Below, piece by piece: positions 34,382-45,088 of a stretch of DNA of 64,000 bases. The position numbers were made by a program, and so were the translations under genes. This stretch comes from an uncultured Pelagibacteraceae bacterium (lineage in GTDB: Bacteria > Pseudomonadota > Alphaproteobacteria > Pelagibacterales > Pelagibacteraceae). The stretch spans positions 124,001 to 188,000 of the forward strand of contig CACNXC010000001.1 in the NCBI GenBank assembly GCA_902624315.1, read 5' to 3'. The notes below the pieces were generated by a model. It made no database searches and was not told the origin of the DNA. It saw only the letters and a program-made list of their open reading frames with translations. Position 1 is the first letter of the stretch; every line of letters begins with the position of its first letter.

Positions 34382-35274
34382 TCTCTACCAAAGTCAGGTT
34401 TATCTACATCCTGTTTTAATTTGATTATTTTAGATCTAACTTTTTTTGTTTGAATTAATTTTTTAAGAATTAATTTATTATTTTTTGAATTAATGTCTGT
34501 CTTAAAAGATCTTAAATTTTTGATAAATATGTCAATTGCTCTTGAAACATTTTTTCTATTATCAAAAAAAATGTCTCTCCACATAATTTCATTTGATGCA
34601 GCGATTCTTGAAAAATCTCTTAATCCACCTGCGCTATATTTAATTAAGTCATATTTTTGCTTTTTCTCAAAATCTTGAGCTGATTTAACTAAATTGTAAG
34701 CTATTAAATGTGGTAAATGGCTTGTTATTGAAAATATTTTATCGTGTCTTTCCGCATTCATGATTACAGTTTTTGAACCCATTTTTTTCCAAAAAGAATT
34801 TAAAAATTTTAAATGTTTCATATTTATTTTCTTATTTTTTATCAATACACACCACTTATTTTCAAACAGATTTTCCCTACCATGCTCAGGCCCACTTACT
34901 TCTGATCCAGCTATAGGATGACTTTGAATCCAGGATATTTTTTTTTTTAAATTTTTTTTAATTATTTCTGAAGACTCTATTTTTGATGAACCAACATCAG
35001 TAATAATTTGTTTTGAATTAAAATTATTGTTTAATCTTAATATCATCTTTTTGTATTCACTCATTGGCGTACAAAAAATAATTAGATTTGATTTTGCAAC
35101 TACCTCTTGTAGTTTATTTACGAGAGTTCCTGGCAACTTTAGTCTTTTGATCTTTGATATATTTTTTTTAGATTTTTCAAAAATGAAAATTTTTTTTGCT
35201 AATTTTTTTTTTGCAATTCTTTTTACTAACGAAGATCCTAACAAGCCACAGCCGATGATGAGCACATTTTTCAT
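34378..35274 (-). CDS. tyrA: Prephenate/arogenate dehydrogenase
   Basis: 298 residues, matching the single-domain TyrA/TyrC enzymes that lead to tyrosine. The NAD(P)-binding Rossmann motif is IIGCGLLGSSLVKRI at the N terminus. Family blocks include ITDVGSSKIE, WIQSHPIAGSEVSGPEHG (the catalytic His is in HPIAG) and ITSHLPHLIAY. There is no chorismate mutase domain. It overlaps hisC by one base. hisC-tyrA order suits an aromatic pathway role because HisC-like aminotransferases can also act on aromatic keto acids. Confidence 0.95.
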   Translation of the reverse strand: MKNVLIIGCGLLGSSLVKRIAKKKLAKKIFIFEKSKKNISKIKRLKLPGTLVNKLQEVVAKSNLIIFCTPMSEYKKMILRLNNNFNSKQIITDVGSSKIESSEIIKKNLKKKISWIQSHPIAGSEVSGPEHGRENLFENKWCVLIKNKKINMKHLKFLNSFWKKMGSKTVIMNAERHDKIFSITSHLPHLIAYNLVKSAQDFEKKQKYDLIKYSAGGLRDFSRIAASNEIMWRDIFFDNRKNVSRAIDIFIKNLRSFKTDINSKNNKLILKKLIQTKKVRSKIIKLKQDVDKPDFGRD

Positions 35275-36347
35275 TAATTAAACATTCCTTTTACTGCTCT
35301 AATAAATTTTAAATTATCTGTTTTTGATCCAATAGTTAATCGTAACATATTTCTTATTTTGTAGCCATTTTCTGTTGATCTTAAGATAATTCCTTTCATT
35401 TTTAATTTTTCATAAAAATATTTTGCTTTAAATCTACATTTCCCAAAATTTAATAACAAAAAATTGGCCGATACATTATTTGAATCAATTCCATATTGCT
35501 TAAGAAAATTTTTCAATTTTTTTGCGTAAATAAAATTGTGTTTTATTGAACGATTTATAAACTTAGTATCCTTTAGAGACTCAATGGCAGCTTTTTGTGC
35601 TACCTCATTAACATTAAAAGGTGGCTTAATAACATTCAGTGCTCTAATAATTTTTTTTGAACCATATCCCCACCCTACTCTTAGAGAAGATAGACCGTAG
35701 ATTTTAGAAAATGTTCTTAAAATAAAGACATTTTGTTTATTCTTAAATAATTTTAATCCACTTTTATAATCATTATTTTGCATATATTCTGCATATGCAT
35801 CATCCACTACTAGCAGAATATTTTTTCTCAATTTTTTTCTAAGTTCTAAAAGCTCAGAACTTGTTAGGTATGTTCCGGTTGGATTATTAGGATTTGCTAA
35901 AAAAACAATTTTTGTTTTTTTTGAAACATTTTTAATAATTTCAGGAATTGATACTTTGAAATTTTTTTCTTTAGCAAAAATAACTTTTGCACCAACTATT
36001 TTAGCATATATTCTGTACATTAAAAAACTATACTGAGGAAGAATAACTTCATCTTTAGGATTCAAAAATAATTGACATAGCATTTGAATAACCTCATCAG
36101 ATCCAGCGCCGCAAATAATTCTATCTTCATTGCATTTAAACTTTTTAGATATTTGTCTTCTTAAGGCATTAGACTTGCCATCTGGGTACCTAAAAAAACT
36201 TAAATTTTTATTAGACAAAATCTTTTTAGCCTTTGAGCTGACGCCTAAGGCCGACTCATTTGCAGATAGCTTTACAACTTGATGAAATCTCTTAATACTC
36301 GATTTACCAGGCTCATAGGTTTCAATATTCAATCTCTTAAATCTCAT
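35274..36347 (-). CDS. hisC: Histidinol-phosphate aminotransferase
   Basis: PLP enzyme of histidine synthesis; in several bacteria it also transaminates prephenate or phenylpyruvate. I chose the ATG at 36347; a TTG three codons upstream would start the alternative. The PLP lysine lies in RTFSKIYGLSSLRVGW, with SDEV-like GAGSDEVIQML near the cofactor phosphate, FLANPNNPTGTYL and VVDDAYAEY following in the usual order. 357 residues fit the family. It is translationally coupled to tyrA downstream. Upstream lies the 195-base divergent region shared with metX. Confidence 0.95.
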   Translation of the reverse strand: MRFKRLNIETYEPGKSSIKRFHQVVKLSANESALGVSSKAKKILSNKNLSFFRYPDGKSNALRRQISKKFKCNEDRIICGAGSDEVIQMLCQLFLNPKDEVILPQYSFLMYRIYAKIVGAKVIFAKEKNFKVSIPEIIKNVSKKTKIVFLANPNNPTGTYLTSSELLELRKKLRKNILLVVDDAYAEYMQNNDYKSGLKLFKNKQNVFILRTFSKIYGLSSLRVGWGYGSKKIIRALNVIKPPFNVNEVAQKAAIESLKDTKFINRSIKHNFIYAKKLKNFLKQYGIDSNNVSANFLLLNFGKCRFKAKYFYEKLKMKGIILRSTENGYKIRNMLRLTIGSKTDNLKFIRAVKGMFN

Positions 36348-36431
36348 GGTTGCCAACTTTTATAAATTTTATGCTCTTTATAAATAAAAAAACATTTTTT
36401 TATATAGTTTAAGTGTAATTATTTTTAAAAA

Positions 36432-36460
36432 TTGACATACTAAATAACTTCTAGTACAAA
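36432..36460 (+). promoter_or_regulatory. Near-consensus sigma-70 promoter of metX
   Basis: A perfect -35 box TTGACA (36432-36437), a 17-base spacer and TACAAA (36455-36460) as -10 (four of six). A start 6-8 bases on would fall at about 36467, exactly where the SAM-II aptamer begins. Clear TTGACA boxes are rare in this AT-rich window, so this is a well-supported prediction. Confidence 0.75.
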
Positions 36461-36464
36461 ATTT

Positions 36465-36516
36465 ATGCGCTGATTTACCTGAATTGCGAGCGCTTTAAAA
36501 AAACCGCTAAAAAAGT
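36465..36516 (+). ncRNA. SAM-II riboswitch upstream of metX
   Basis: An S-adenosylmethionine-binding pseudoknot. P1 is GCGC (36467-36470) with GCGC (36490-36493). Between them the sequence reads GCGCTGATTTA then TTGC, very close to the published SAM-II core (GCGCUGAUUUAACC...UUGCAAGCGC). Then GCTAAAAA (36506-36513), the SAM-II 3' signature, follows. The pseudoknot can form: UUGC (36484-36487) with GC and AA of 36506-36510, and CU (36479-36480) with AG (36514-36515). The metX context is the classical SAM-II position in alphaproteobacteria. SAM-V shares this core but its later elements differ; SAM-II is favoured. It would turn metX off when SAM is plentiful. Confidence 0.92.
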
Positions 36517-36550
36517 TTTTTTTCTCACAATTCAACTTTCAGCATTTATT

Positions 36551-37675
36551 ATGAGTATAAAACAAAATATAAAAACGTTGATTGTTGAAAAACCACTAAA
36601 ATTAGACTGTGGTCAGACTATTAATAATTTTCCTTTAGCGTATGAAACTTATGGTTCACTCAATAATGAAAAAGATAACGCAATTTTAGTATTTCATGCT
36701 TTAACAGGTGACCAATTTGTTACAGGTATAAATCCAGTGACCAAAAAGGATGGTTGGTGGTCTTACGCAGTAGGCTCTGGCAAGTCGATAGACACAGATA
36801 AATATTTTGTAATCTGTGCAAATGTAATAGGTGGGTGTATGGGGTCTTTTGGGCCTGGCCATGAAAATCCCAAGACAAAAAAAATTTATGGAACAGATTT
36901 CCCAGTTATCACAATTAATGACATGGTGAATGCACAAATTAATTTGTTGGATTTTTTTGGAATAAAAAAACTTTTTTCAGTAGTAGGTGGTTCAATGGGT
37001 GGAATGCAAGTCCTACAATTTATTAGTAATTATCCTTATAAAGCTAAAACAGCAATACCAATTGCTTGTACTTCAAGCCATTCTGCGCAAAATATTGCTT
37101 TTAATGAACTTGGCAGACAAGCCATTGCGGCTGATCATAATTGGTCTGATGGAGATTATAATTTAAAAAATATTGTACCCGATAAAGGATTAGCTGTAGC
37201 TAGAATGGCTGCACATATTACTTATCTCTCAAAAAAAGGACTTCAAGAAAAATTTGGTAGAAAACTTCAAGAAAGAGATGATTTAAAATTTGGGTTTGAT
37301 GCTGACTTTCAAATTGAAAGTTATCTTAGATACCAAGGTTCTGTATTTGTAGATAGGTTCGACGCAAATAGCTATTTATATATTACTAGAGCAATGGATT
37401 ATTTTGATTTAGTAAAACAATTTAATGGTAATTTATCTGATGCTTTTAAAAATACTAAAGCAAAATTTTTTATAATATCCTTTACCTCAGATTGGCTTTA
37501 TCCAACACAAGAAAATAAAGACATTGTAATTGCCTTAAACGCAGTTGGTGCAAATGTGGGTTTCGTCGAAATTGAGTCTGATAAGGGGCACGATTCTTTT
37601 TTGCTTAATGTTCCCGATTTCTTAAAAGCTCTAAAAAATTTTTTAGATAAATCTTATGCAGAAAAACATTCATGA
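36551..37675 (+). CDS. metX: Homoserine O-acetyltransferase (MetX)
   Basis: Activates homoserine with acetyl-CoA (or succinyl-CoA) for methionine synthesis by sulfhydrylation. 374 residues, alpha/beta hydrolase fold. The nucleophile elbow is VVGGSMGGMQVL, the acid lies in SFTSDWLYPT and the histidine in SDKGHDSFL. Early blocks PLAYETYGSLN and FHALTGDQFV are MetX signatures. It is controlled by the SAM-II riboswitch. Stop and start overlap by four bases with metW. Acyl donor (acetyl versus succinyl) cannot be read safely. Confidence 0.95.
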   Translation: MSIKQNIKTLIVEKPLKLDCGQTINNFPLAYETYGSLNNEKDNAILVFHALTGDQFVTGINPVTKKDGWWSYAVGSGKSIDTDKYFVICANVIGGCMGSFGPGHENPKTKKIYGTDFPVITINDMVNAQINLLDFFGIKKLFSVVGGSMGGMQVLQFISNYPYKAKTAIPIACTSSHSAQNIAFNELGRQAIAADHNWSDGDYNLKNIVPDKGLAVARMAAHITYLSKKGLQEKFGRKLQERDDLKFGFDADFQIESYLRYQGSVFVDRFDANSYLYITRAMDYFDLVKQFNGNLSDAFKNTKAKFFIISFTSDWLYPTQENKDIVIALNAVGANVGFVEIESDKGHDSFLLNVPDFLKALKNFLDKSYAEKHS

Positions 37676-38268
37676 AGCCAGAATATAAAATTATTTCAGA
37701 TTTAATTGAGAAAGATGCAAAGGTTCTTGATGTAGGATGTGATGATGGAACTTTGATGGAATTTTTAAAGACAAACAAAAATGCTAATATCAGAGGAATT
37801 GAAATTTCAAAAGAAAAAGTGCAAACTTGTATTGCTAAAGGGCTGACTGTTATTGAGGGGAATGCAGAATTTGATTTAAAGCAATTTCCAAATGACTCTT
37901 TTGAGTATGTTGTTCTTGGACAAACTTTACAAGCTTTTATAAATCCTGAAACTGTAATTAAAGAGCTTTTACGAGTTGGTAAAAAAGCTATAGTAACCAT
38001 TCCAAATTTTGGGCATTGGAAAGTAAGATTAAATTTATTATTTAAAGGAACAATGCCAATTACAAACTCTTTACCTCATGATTGGTATAACACACCAAAC
38101 ATTCATATGTGCACCATAAAAGATTTTGTCAGATTTTCTAAGATTATTAACTTTAAAATTTTTAAATCTTTAGCGTTAATTAATGAAAATGTTTCTGATA
38201 TTAATAACTCAAATCTTATTTTTAAAAATTTATTTGGAGAACTTGGTATATTTTTAATAGAAAAATAA
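37672..38268 (+). CDS. metW: Methionine biosynthesis protein MetW
   Basis: 198 residues with a SAM-binding class I methyltransferase fold: VLDVGCDDGTLMEFL (motif I), RGIEISKEKVQTC, and VVLGQTLQAF. The metX-metW pair is conserved in proteobacteria, and MetW is reported to assist MetX activity. The overlap of four bases with metX suggests translational coupling. There is no MTHFR or sulfhydrylase in the window to complete the pathway. Confidence 0.93.
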   Translation: MKPEYKIISDLIEKDAKVLDVGCDDGTLMEFLKTNKNANIRGIEISKEKVQTCIAKGLTVIEGNAEFDLKQFPNDSFEYVVLGQTLQAFINPETVIKELLRVGKKAIVTIPNFGHWKVRLNLLFKGTMPITNSLPHDWYNTPNIHMCTIKDFVRFSKIINFKIFKSLALINENVSDINNSNLIFKNLFGELGIFLIEK

Positions 38269-38988
38269 ATGAAAATTGAAATTATTAAATGTCTACAGGA
38301 TAATTACAGCTACTTAATCATTGATGAAGAAAATCAAACCGCTTGTGTCATTGACCCTAGCGAGTCAGCGCCAATAATCAATTATCTTGATAATTCAAAA
38401 ATAAATTTAAAATTCATACTTAATACACACCATCATTACGATCATGTGGGTGGAAATCTTGAATTAAAAAAAAAGTATAATTCTAAAGTGGTTGGATTTA
38501 TTGGAGATAAAAATCGTATACCCGAGATTGATATATCTCTAGAGGATAATCAAATATGGAAACAAGATAATTTTGAAGCAAAAATTTATCATGTTCCAGG
38601 TCATACATCTGGACATATCGCTTTTCATTTTTTTAAAGAAAAAAAAATTTTTACTGGTGACACTTTATTCTCTTTAGGGTGTGGTAGAATTTTTGAAGGT
38701 ACCTACGAACAAATGTATAATTCACTTAAAAAAATTAAATCATTACCAAAAGATACAGAAATATATTGTGGCCATGAATACACTTTACAAAACTCAAATT
38801 TTTGTATCGCCAATGACTCTGGTAATTTAAAATTAAAAAATAAAATACTAGAGATTAACAAGAAACTTAAAAATGCATTACCAACAATACCAAGTACTTT
38901 AGCTGATGAATTAGAATGTAATATATTTCTTAAAGCAAAAGATTTAGAAAGTTTTTCAAAATTGAGAGATTTAAAGGATAATTTTTAG
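38269..38988 (+). CDS. gloB: Hydroxyacylglutathione hydrolase (glyoxalase II)
   Basis: Hydrolyses S-lactoylglutathione in methylglyoxal detoxification. 239 residues of the metallo-beta-lactamase fold; the metal ligands lie in LNTHHHYDHVGGN, HVPGHTSGHIAFH, FTGDTLFSLGCGRIFEG and YCGHEYTLQN. The C-terminal substrate domain (ALPTIPSTLADELECNIFL) is GloB type. It starts immediately after the metW stop, so it is in the metX operon. The length fits (about 240-260). Confidence 0.95.
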   Translation: MKIEIIKCLQDNYSYLIIDEENQTACVIDPSESAPIINYLDNSKINLKFILNTHHHYDHVGGNLELKKKYNSKVVGFIGDKNRIPEIDISLEDNQIWKQDNFEAKIYHVPGHTSGHIAFHFFKEKKIFTGDTLFSLGCGRIFEGTYEQMYNSLKKIKSLPKDTEIYCGHEYTLQNSNFCIANDSGNLKLKNKILEINKKLKNALPTIPSTLADELECNIFLKAKDLESFSKLRDLKDNF

Positions 38989-38997
38989 TTAATAAGC

Positions 38998-39025
38998 TTG
39001 ACTAAAGAAATGCCCTGACTATATT
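38998..39025 (+). promoter_or_regulatory. Predicted promoter of the rplU-rpmA-obgE operon
   Basis: TTGACT (38998-39003, five of six of the -35 box), a 16-base spacer and TATATT (39020-39025, five of six of the -10 box). The implied start near 39032 gives a leader of about 16 bases before the ATG at 39048. It also argues against the upstream TTG at 39024 as the rplU start, because that lies inside the -10 box. Confidence 0.65.
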
Positions 39026-39047
39026 GCCTGATAAAAAAATCTATTTT

Positions 39048-39446
39048 ATGTCATACGCAGTTATACAATCAGGTGGAAAACAATATAAAGTGAAGTCTGG
39101 TGAAATTTTAAAAATTGAAAAATTACCAAATTCAAAATCTGACACTAAAATTGAGTTTAATGATATATTGGCATATGGCGATAATAAAGTAATAGAAATA
39201 GGTTCGCCAACAATTCAAGGTGCCAAAGTTGAAGCAAACCTAATAAAAAATAGTAAAAATAGAACTGTACTTATTTTTAAAAAGAGAAGAAGACAAAATT
39301 CAAGAAGAAAAAATGGTCATAGACAAGAATATTCTATGATTAGAATAAATAAAATTTTTTCAAAAGATGGTAAAATTTTATCTGAGGCTGAGAAAATTTC
39401 TAAACCAACAAAAAAAGATTCTGAAAAAAAGGAATTGAGTAAATAA
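39048..39446 (+). CDS. rplU: 50S ribosomal protein L21
   Basis: Binds 23S rRNA in early 50S assembly. The ATG at 39048 gives MSYAVIQSGGKQYKV, the universal L21 start. KVEANLIKNSKNRTVLIFKKRRRQNSRR and KNGHRQEYSMIRI are the RNA-binding blocks. At 132 residues it exceeds E. coli L21 (103) by a Lys/Ser/Glu-rich tail (PTKKDSEKKELSK), a common type of alphaproteobacterial extension. It is followed 11 bases later by rpmA, the usual rplU-rpmA-obgE order. Confidence 0.97.
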   Translation: MSYAVIQSGGKQYKVKSGEILKIEKLPNSKSDTKIEFNDILAYGDNKVIEIGSPTIQGAKVEANLIKNSKNRTVLIFKKRRRQNSRRKNGHRQEYSMIRINKIFSKDGKILSEAEKISKPTKKDSEKKELSK

Positions 39447-39457
39447 AGGAATAAAAT

Positions 39458-39712
39458 ATGGCTACAAAAAAAGCTGGTGGATCATCAAGGAATGGTAGAG
39501 ATAGTGCCGGCAGAAGACTTGGTGTAAAAAAATATGGTGGTCAAAATGTTATTCCTGGCAACATAATTGTTAGACAAAGAGGCACTAAGATATTTCCAGG
39601 AGAAAATGTGGGTATGGGTAAAGATCACTCAATTTTTTCAGTAATAAAAGGTAAAGTTGTTTTTAAAAAAACAAAATCCGATAGAACTTTTGTTTCAGTA
39701 AAACCCAATTAA
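39458..39712 (+). CDS. rpmA: 50S ribosomal protein L27
   Basis: Contributes to the peptidyl-transferase center. 84 residues. The N terminus [20 protein letters not shown] is the L27 signature, and [19 protein letters not shown] follows. It starts MATKKAGG, so no N-terminal propeptide of the firmicute kind is present. An AAGGA ribosome-binding site precedes it, and obgE follows 27 bases downstream. Confidence 0.98.
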   Translation: MATKKAGGSSRNGRDSAGRRLGVKKYGGQNVIPGNIIVRQRGTKIFPGENVGMGKDHSIFSVIKGKVVFKKTKSDRTFVSVKPN

Positions 39713-39730
39713 TATTACAACTCAAAATAG

Positions 39731-41818
<2,088 letters not shown>

Positions 41819-41819
<1 letters not shown>

Positions 41820-43069
41820 TGCAAAAGCTACTAACTGATATCGGAAAAAAATCAAAAAAAGCTATTAATAATAGGTTAAGCACAAAAAAAAAGAACAAAG
41901 TTCTAAAAGATTATCGTCTTATAATCTTAAAAAACAAAAAATTAATAATTAATGAAAATAAAAAAGATATTAAGAATGCCTCCAAAAAAGGTATTAAAAA
42001 TAATTTAATCCAAAGATTAATGTTAAATGACAAAAAAATAGTTGCGATAACCAATTCTATAAAAAAAATTATTAGTTTAAGGGATCCTACAAATGTCATT
42101 TTAGAAAAATGGAAAAGGCCAAATGGTTTAGTAATATCAAAAGTATCTATACCTATTGGTGTAATTGGCGTTATATACGAAAGTAGACCCAATGTTACAG
42201 CAGATGTTGCATCGTTATGTTTTAAGTCTGGAAATGCCGTCATTTTAAAAGGTGGATCTGAAGCTTATTATTCTAATCTTATTCTCGCAAAATTCTTTAG
42301 AAAATCACTAAAGAAAAATAACGTTGATGAAAATTTTGTTCAGTTTTTAAAACTCAAAAAAAGAAGTGTTGTTGATTTTCTTCTACAAAAAATGAGTAAA
42401 TTTATTGATGTAATAATTCCAAGAGGTGGGAAAGGTTTAGTTAAAAAAGTACAGGATTTATCATCTGTTCCAACAATTGGTCATTTGGAAGGTGTTTGTC
42501 ATTCTTATGTAGATAAAAATGCAAATCCTAAGATTGCGAATAAAGTAGTTCAAAATGCTAAAATGAGGAATACCGCAATATGTGGAGCAACCGAAACAAT
42601 TCTTTTACACGAAAAAATAATTAAAAAATTTGGAAATGAAATTTTAAAAAATTTAGAAGAAAATGGATGTAAAATTATTGGTGATAATAAGATAAGAAAA
42701 CTTTATGATAAAAAAATTCAGAAAGCTTCAATAAAAGATTGGTCAAAAGAATATTTATCACCTGTTGTATCTGTGAAATCAGTAAAAAATATAGATGAGG
42801 CTATAGCGCATATTAACAAATACGGAACCATGCATACGGATTGTATTATTACTCAAAACAAAAAAGCAGCAAAAAAATTTTTAAATGAGGTAAAAAGTTC
42901 AATTGCTATGCACAATACTTCAACACAATTTGCAGATGGAGGTGAGTTTGGGTTTGGTGGCGAGGTGGGAATCTCAACCAACACACTTCCACCTAGAGGT
43001 CCCGTAGGACTTAATCAACTTATTTCCTATAAATATCAAGTCACCAGCAAAGGCCAAGTAAGGAAGTAA
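41819..43069 (+). CDS. proA: Gamma-glutamyl phosphate reductase
   Basis: Second proline step, NADPH-dependent reduction of gamma-glutamyl phosphate. 416 residues of the aldehyde-dehydrogenase superfamily. The catalytic Cys is in NTAICGATETIL; IGVIYESRPNVTADVASL and PRGGKGLVKKVQ are family blocks, and the C-terminal DGGEFGFGGEVGIST is typical. proB-proA-nadD spacing is one to two bases, showing an operon. The protein is unusually Lys-rich, as are its neighbours. Confidence 0.97.
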
Positions 43070-43070
43070 T

Positions 43071-43592
43071 TTGAATTTGAAAAAAAAAAGAATTGGAATT
43101 TTAGGTGGTTCATTTGATCCTGCTCACAATGGTCATCTAGCTATATCTAAAGAAGCAGTAAAAAGATTTAAACTTGAAAAGATTATATGGGCCATAACAA
43201 AAAAAAATCCTTTTAAAATAAAAAGTTCTTTAAGCCTGCAATCTAGAATTAAAGGATGTAAAAAGATTATTAAAAAAAATAAATTTATTGAGGTCAAATT
43301 TTATGAAAATAAAATTAAATCAAATAAAACAATAAACCTAATAAATTACTTCAACAAAAATAAAAAAAATGAAATTTTCTTCTTAATGGGTGCAGATAAT
43401 TTAGTTAATTTCCATAAATGGCATAAATGGAAACAGATCTCAGAAAAATGTAATATCTTAGTTTTTGATAGATATGGATATAAGAAAAAATCATTAAATT
43501 CTAAGACATATAAAACCCTTAAAAGTGAGAAATTTAAATTTGTTTATTTTAATAAAGTCAATATTTCGTCTTCTCAATTAAGGAAAATTTGA
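43071..43592 (+). CDS. nadD: Nicotinate-nucleotide adenylyltransferase
   Basis: Makes NaAD from NaMN in NAD synthesis. GGSFDPAHNGHLAIS is the nucleotidyltransferase HxGH-type motif (HNGH), LMGADNLVNFHKWHKW is the NadD substrate block, and NISSSQLR the closing SxxxR motif. At 173 residues it is shorter than most NadD (about 190-215), missing part of the C-terminal tail. The start is a TTG preceded by AAGGAAG, a good ribosome-binding site; a second TTG lies at 43077. Confidence 0.93.
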   Translation: MNLKKKRIGILGGSFDPAHNGHLAISKEAVKRFKLEKIIWAITKKNPFKIKSSLSLQSRIKGCKKIIKKNKFIEVKFYENKIKSNKTINLINYFNKNKKNEIFFLMGADNLVNFHKWHKWKQISEKCNILVFDRYGYKKKSLNSKTYKTLKSEKFKFVYFNKVNISSSQLRKI

Positions 43593-43609
43593 TAGTCTAA
43601 AATTAATTA

Positions 43610-43960
43610 ATGGATAAAATTTCAGATCTTAAAAATTGTATCATCAAAACATTGGATATTAACAAGGCTCAAGACATAATAAGCATAGATCTCAAAGACA
43701 AAAGTTCTATGGCTGATTTTATGATTATTGCGAGCGGCACTTCATCTAGGCACATACAATCTTTATCCGAGCAAGTTTTGGAAAAATTCAAAGACAATGG
43801 CATAAAAAATTCAAAAATTGAGGGCGCAGATAGTAGTGAATGGAAATTAATTGATGGTATAGACTTAATTGTTCATATTTTTCACCCAGAAAAAAGAAAA
43901 TTTTATGAACTTGAAAAAATGTGGTCAGAGCTAATACCTAAAGAAAAATTAATTATCTAA
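43610..43960 (+). CDS. rsfS: Ribosomal silencing factor RsfS
   Basis: Binds L14 and blocks subunit joining when nutrients are scarce. 116 residues with the DUF143 signature: ASGTSSRHIQSLSEQVLEKF, EGADSSEWKLIDGIDLIVHI and FHPEKRKFYELEKMW. Its stop codon overlaps the ctpA start by one base. In most alphaproteobacteria rlmH and a murein hydrolase gene lie between rsfS and ctpA; both are absent here. Confidence 0.95.
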   Translation: MDKISDLKNCIIKTLDINKAQDIISIDLKDKSSMADFMIIASGTSSRHIQSLSEQVLEKFKDNGIKNSKIEGADSSEWKLIDGIDLIVHIFHPEKRKFYELEKMWSELIPKEKLII

Positions 43961-45087
43961 TGAAAAAAATATTAACATTATTTTTATTTTGTTTTCTATT
44001 TCAGCAAGTGAATTCAGCTGAAAATGATATTTACAAAAAAATTGATTTATTTGGAGAAGTGCTTGAAAAAATCAATAAAGAGTATGTAGATGAAATTAAT
44101 CAATCTGAGAGTATGGACTCTGCAATCAATGGCCTTCTACAATCTCTTGATCCTTACTCGGCATACATGTCTCCAGAAATATTTAATGAAATGCAGACTG
44201 AGACTAGCGGTGAATTTGGGGGTCTTGGTATTGAGGTAAGTATGGAGTCAGGTGTTGTAAAAGTCATTTCTCCTATAGATGACACGCCAGCATCTAGAGC
44301 AGGGATTAAAGCAGGCGACTATATTGTTAAAATTAATGATGTTCAAGTTCAGGGCAAATCTCTCAGCGAAGCTGTTGATTTAATGAGGGGGCCAGTTGGA
44401 TCAGGAATTGAACTCACAATTCGAAGACGTGGAGAGAGAAAAGCTCTAATATTTAATGTTGTAAGAGAGATTATACAAATTCAATCTGTTAAAGCTGACA
44501 TTTTAGAAAAAAGTATAGGTTATTTAAGACTAACCTCGTTTAATGAAAATAGTGGCAAACAGATAGAAAGAGAAATTAAAAAATTAGAAAAAAATAAAGA
44601 TGTTAAGTCATACATTTTAGATTTAAGAAACAATCCTGGCGGACTACTTTCTCAAGCAATAAAAATCTCCGACTTTTTTTTAGATAATGGAGAGATCGTA
44701 TCCACAAAAAGTAGAAAACCTTCTGAAAATAGAAAATGGTTTGCAAAAAAAGGTGACCTTACAAATGGAAAAATCTTGATTGTTCTTATTAACTATGGAT
44801 CGGCTTCAGCATCAGAAATAGTTGCGGGAGCCCTCAAAGATCACAAAAGAGCAATTTTATTAGGTGAAAATAGTTATGGTAAAGGGTCAGTACAATCTAT
44901 CATTCCCCTTAAGAATGATGGAGCAATTAGGCTCACAGTAGCTAAATACTATCTTCCTTCCGGAAAATCTATTTCTGAAGTTGGTGTATCTCCAGATATA
45001 GAAATTGATGAGGAAAATGATGATTTCAGGATCAAAACTGAAACTGACAATCAGTTAGAATACGCCATTAAACTTCTCAAAGGCTAA
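43960..45087 (+). CDS. ctpA: Carboxy-terminal processing protease CtpA (S41)
   Basis: Periplasmic serine protease. A signal peptide (KILTLFLFCFLFQQVNSA) covers about 1-20. The PDZ domain is about 85-165, with GEFGGLGIEVS and DTPASRAGIKAGDYI. The S41 catalytic domain has DLRNNPGGLLSQA and the Ser-Lys dyad in GSASASEIVAG (Ser283) and YGKGSVQS (Lys308). 375 residues match the short Ctp class, which has no long C-terminal extension. It is followed immediately by rppH and overlaps rsfS. Confidence 0.95.
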   Translation: MKKILTLFLFCFLFQQVNSAENDIYKKIDLFGEVLEKINKEYVDEINQSESMDSAINGLLQSLDPYSAYMSPEIFNEMQTETSGEFGGLGIEVSMESGVVKVISPIDDTPASRAGIKAGDYIVKINDVQVQGKSLSEAVDLMRGPVGSGIELTIRRRGERKALIFNVVREIIQIQSVKADILEKSIGYLRLTSFNENSGKQIEREIKKLEKNKDVKSYILDLRNNPGGLLSQAIKISDFFLDNGEIVSTKSRKPSENRKWFAKKGDLTNGKILIVLINYGSASASEIVAGALKDHKRAILLGENSYGKGSVQSIIPLKNDGAIRLTVAKYYLPSGKSISEVGVSPDIEIDEENDDFRIKTETDNQLEYAIKLLKG

Positions 45088-45088
45088 T

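Noticed and set aside
37605-38000. 131-codon minus-strand open frame over metX/metW
   Set aside because: It spans the end of metX and most of metW on the opposite strand; both of those are clear family members.
39024-39047. Longer rplU starting at a TTG at 39024
   Set aside because: The TTG lies inside the predicted -10 box and the eight added residues are not part of L21; the ATG at 39048 gives the canonical start.
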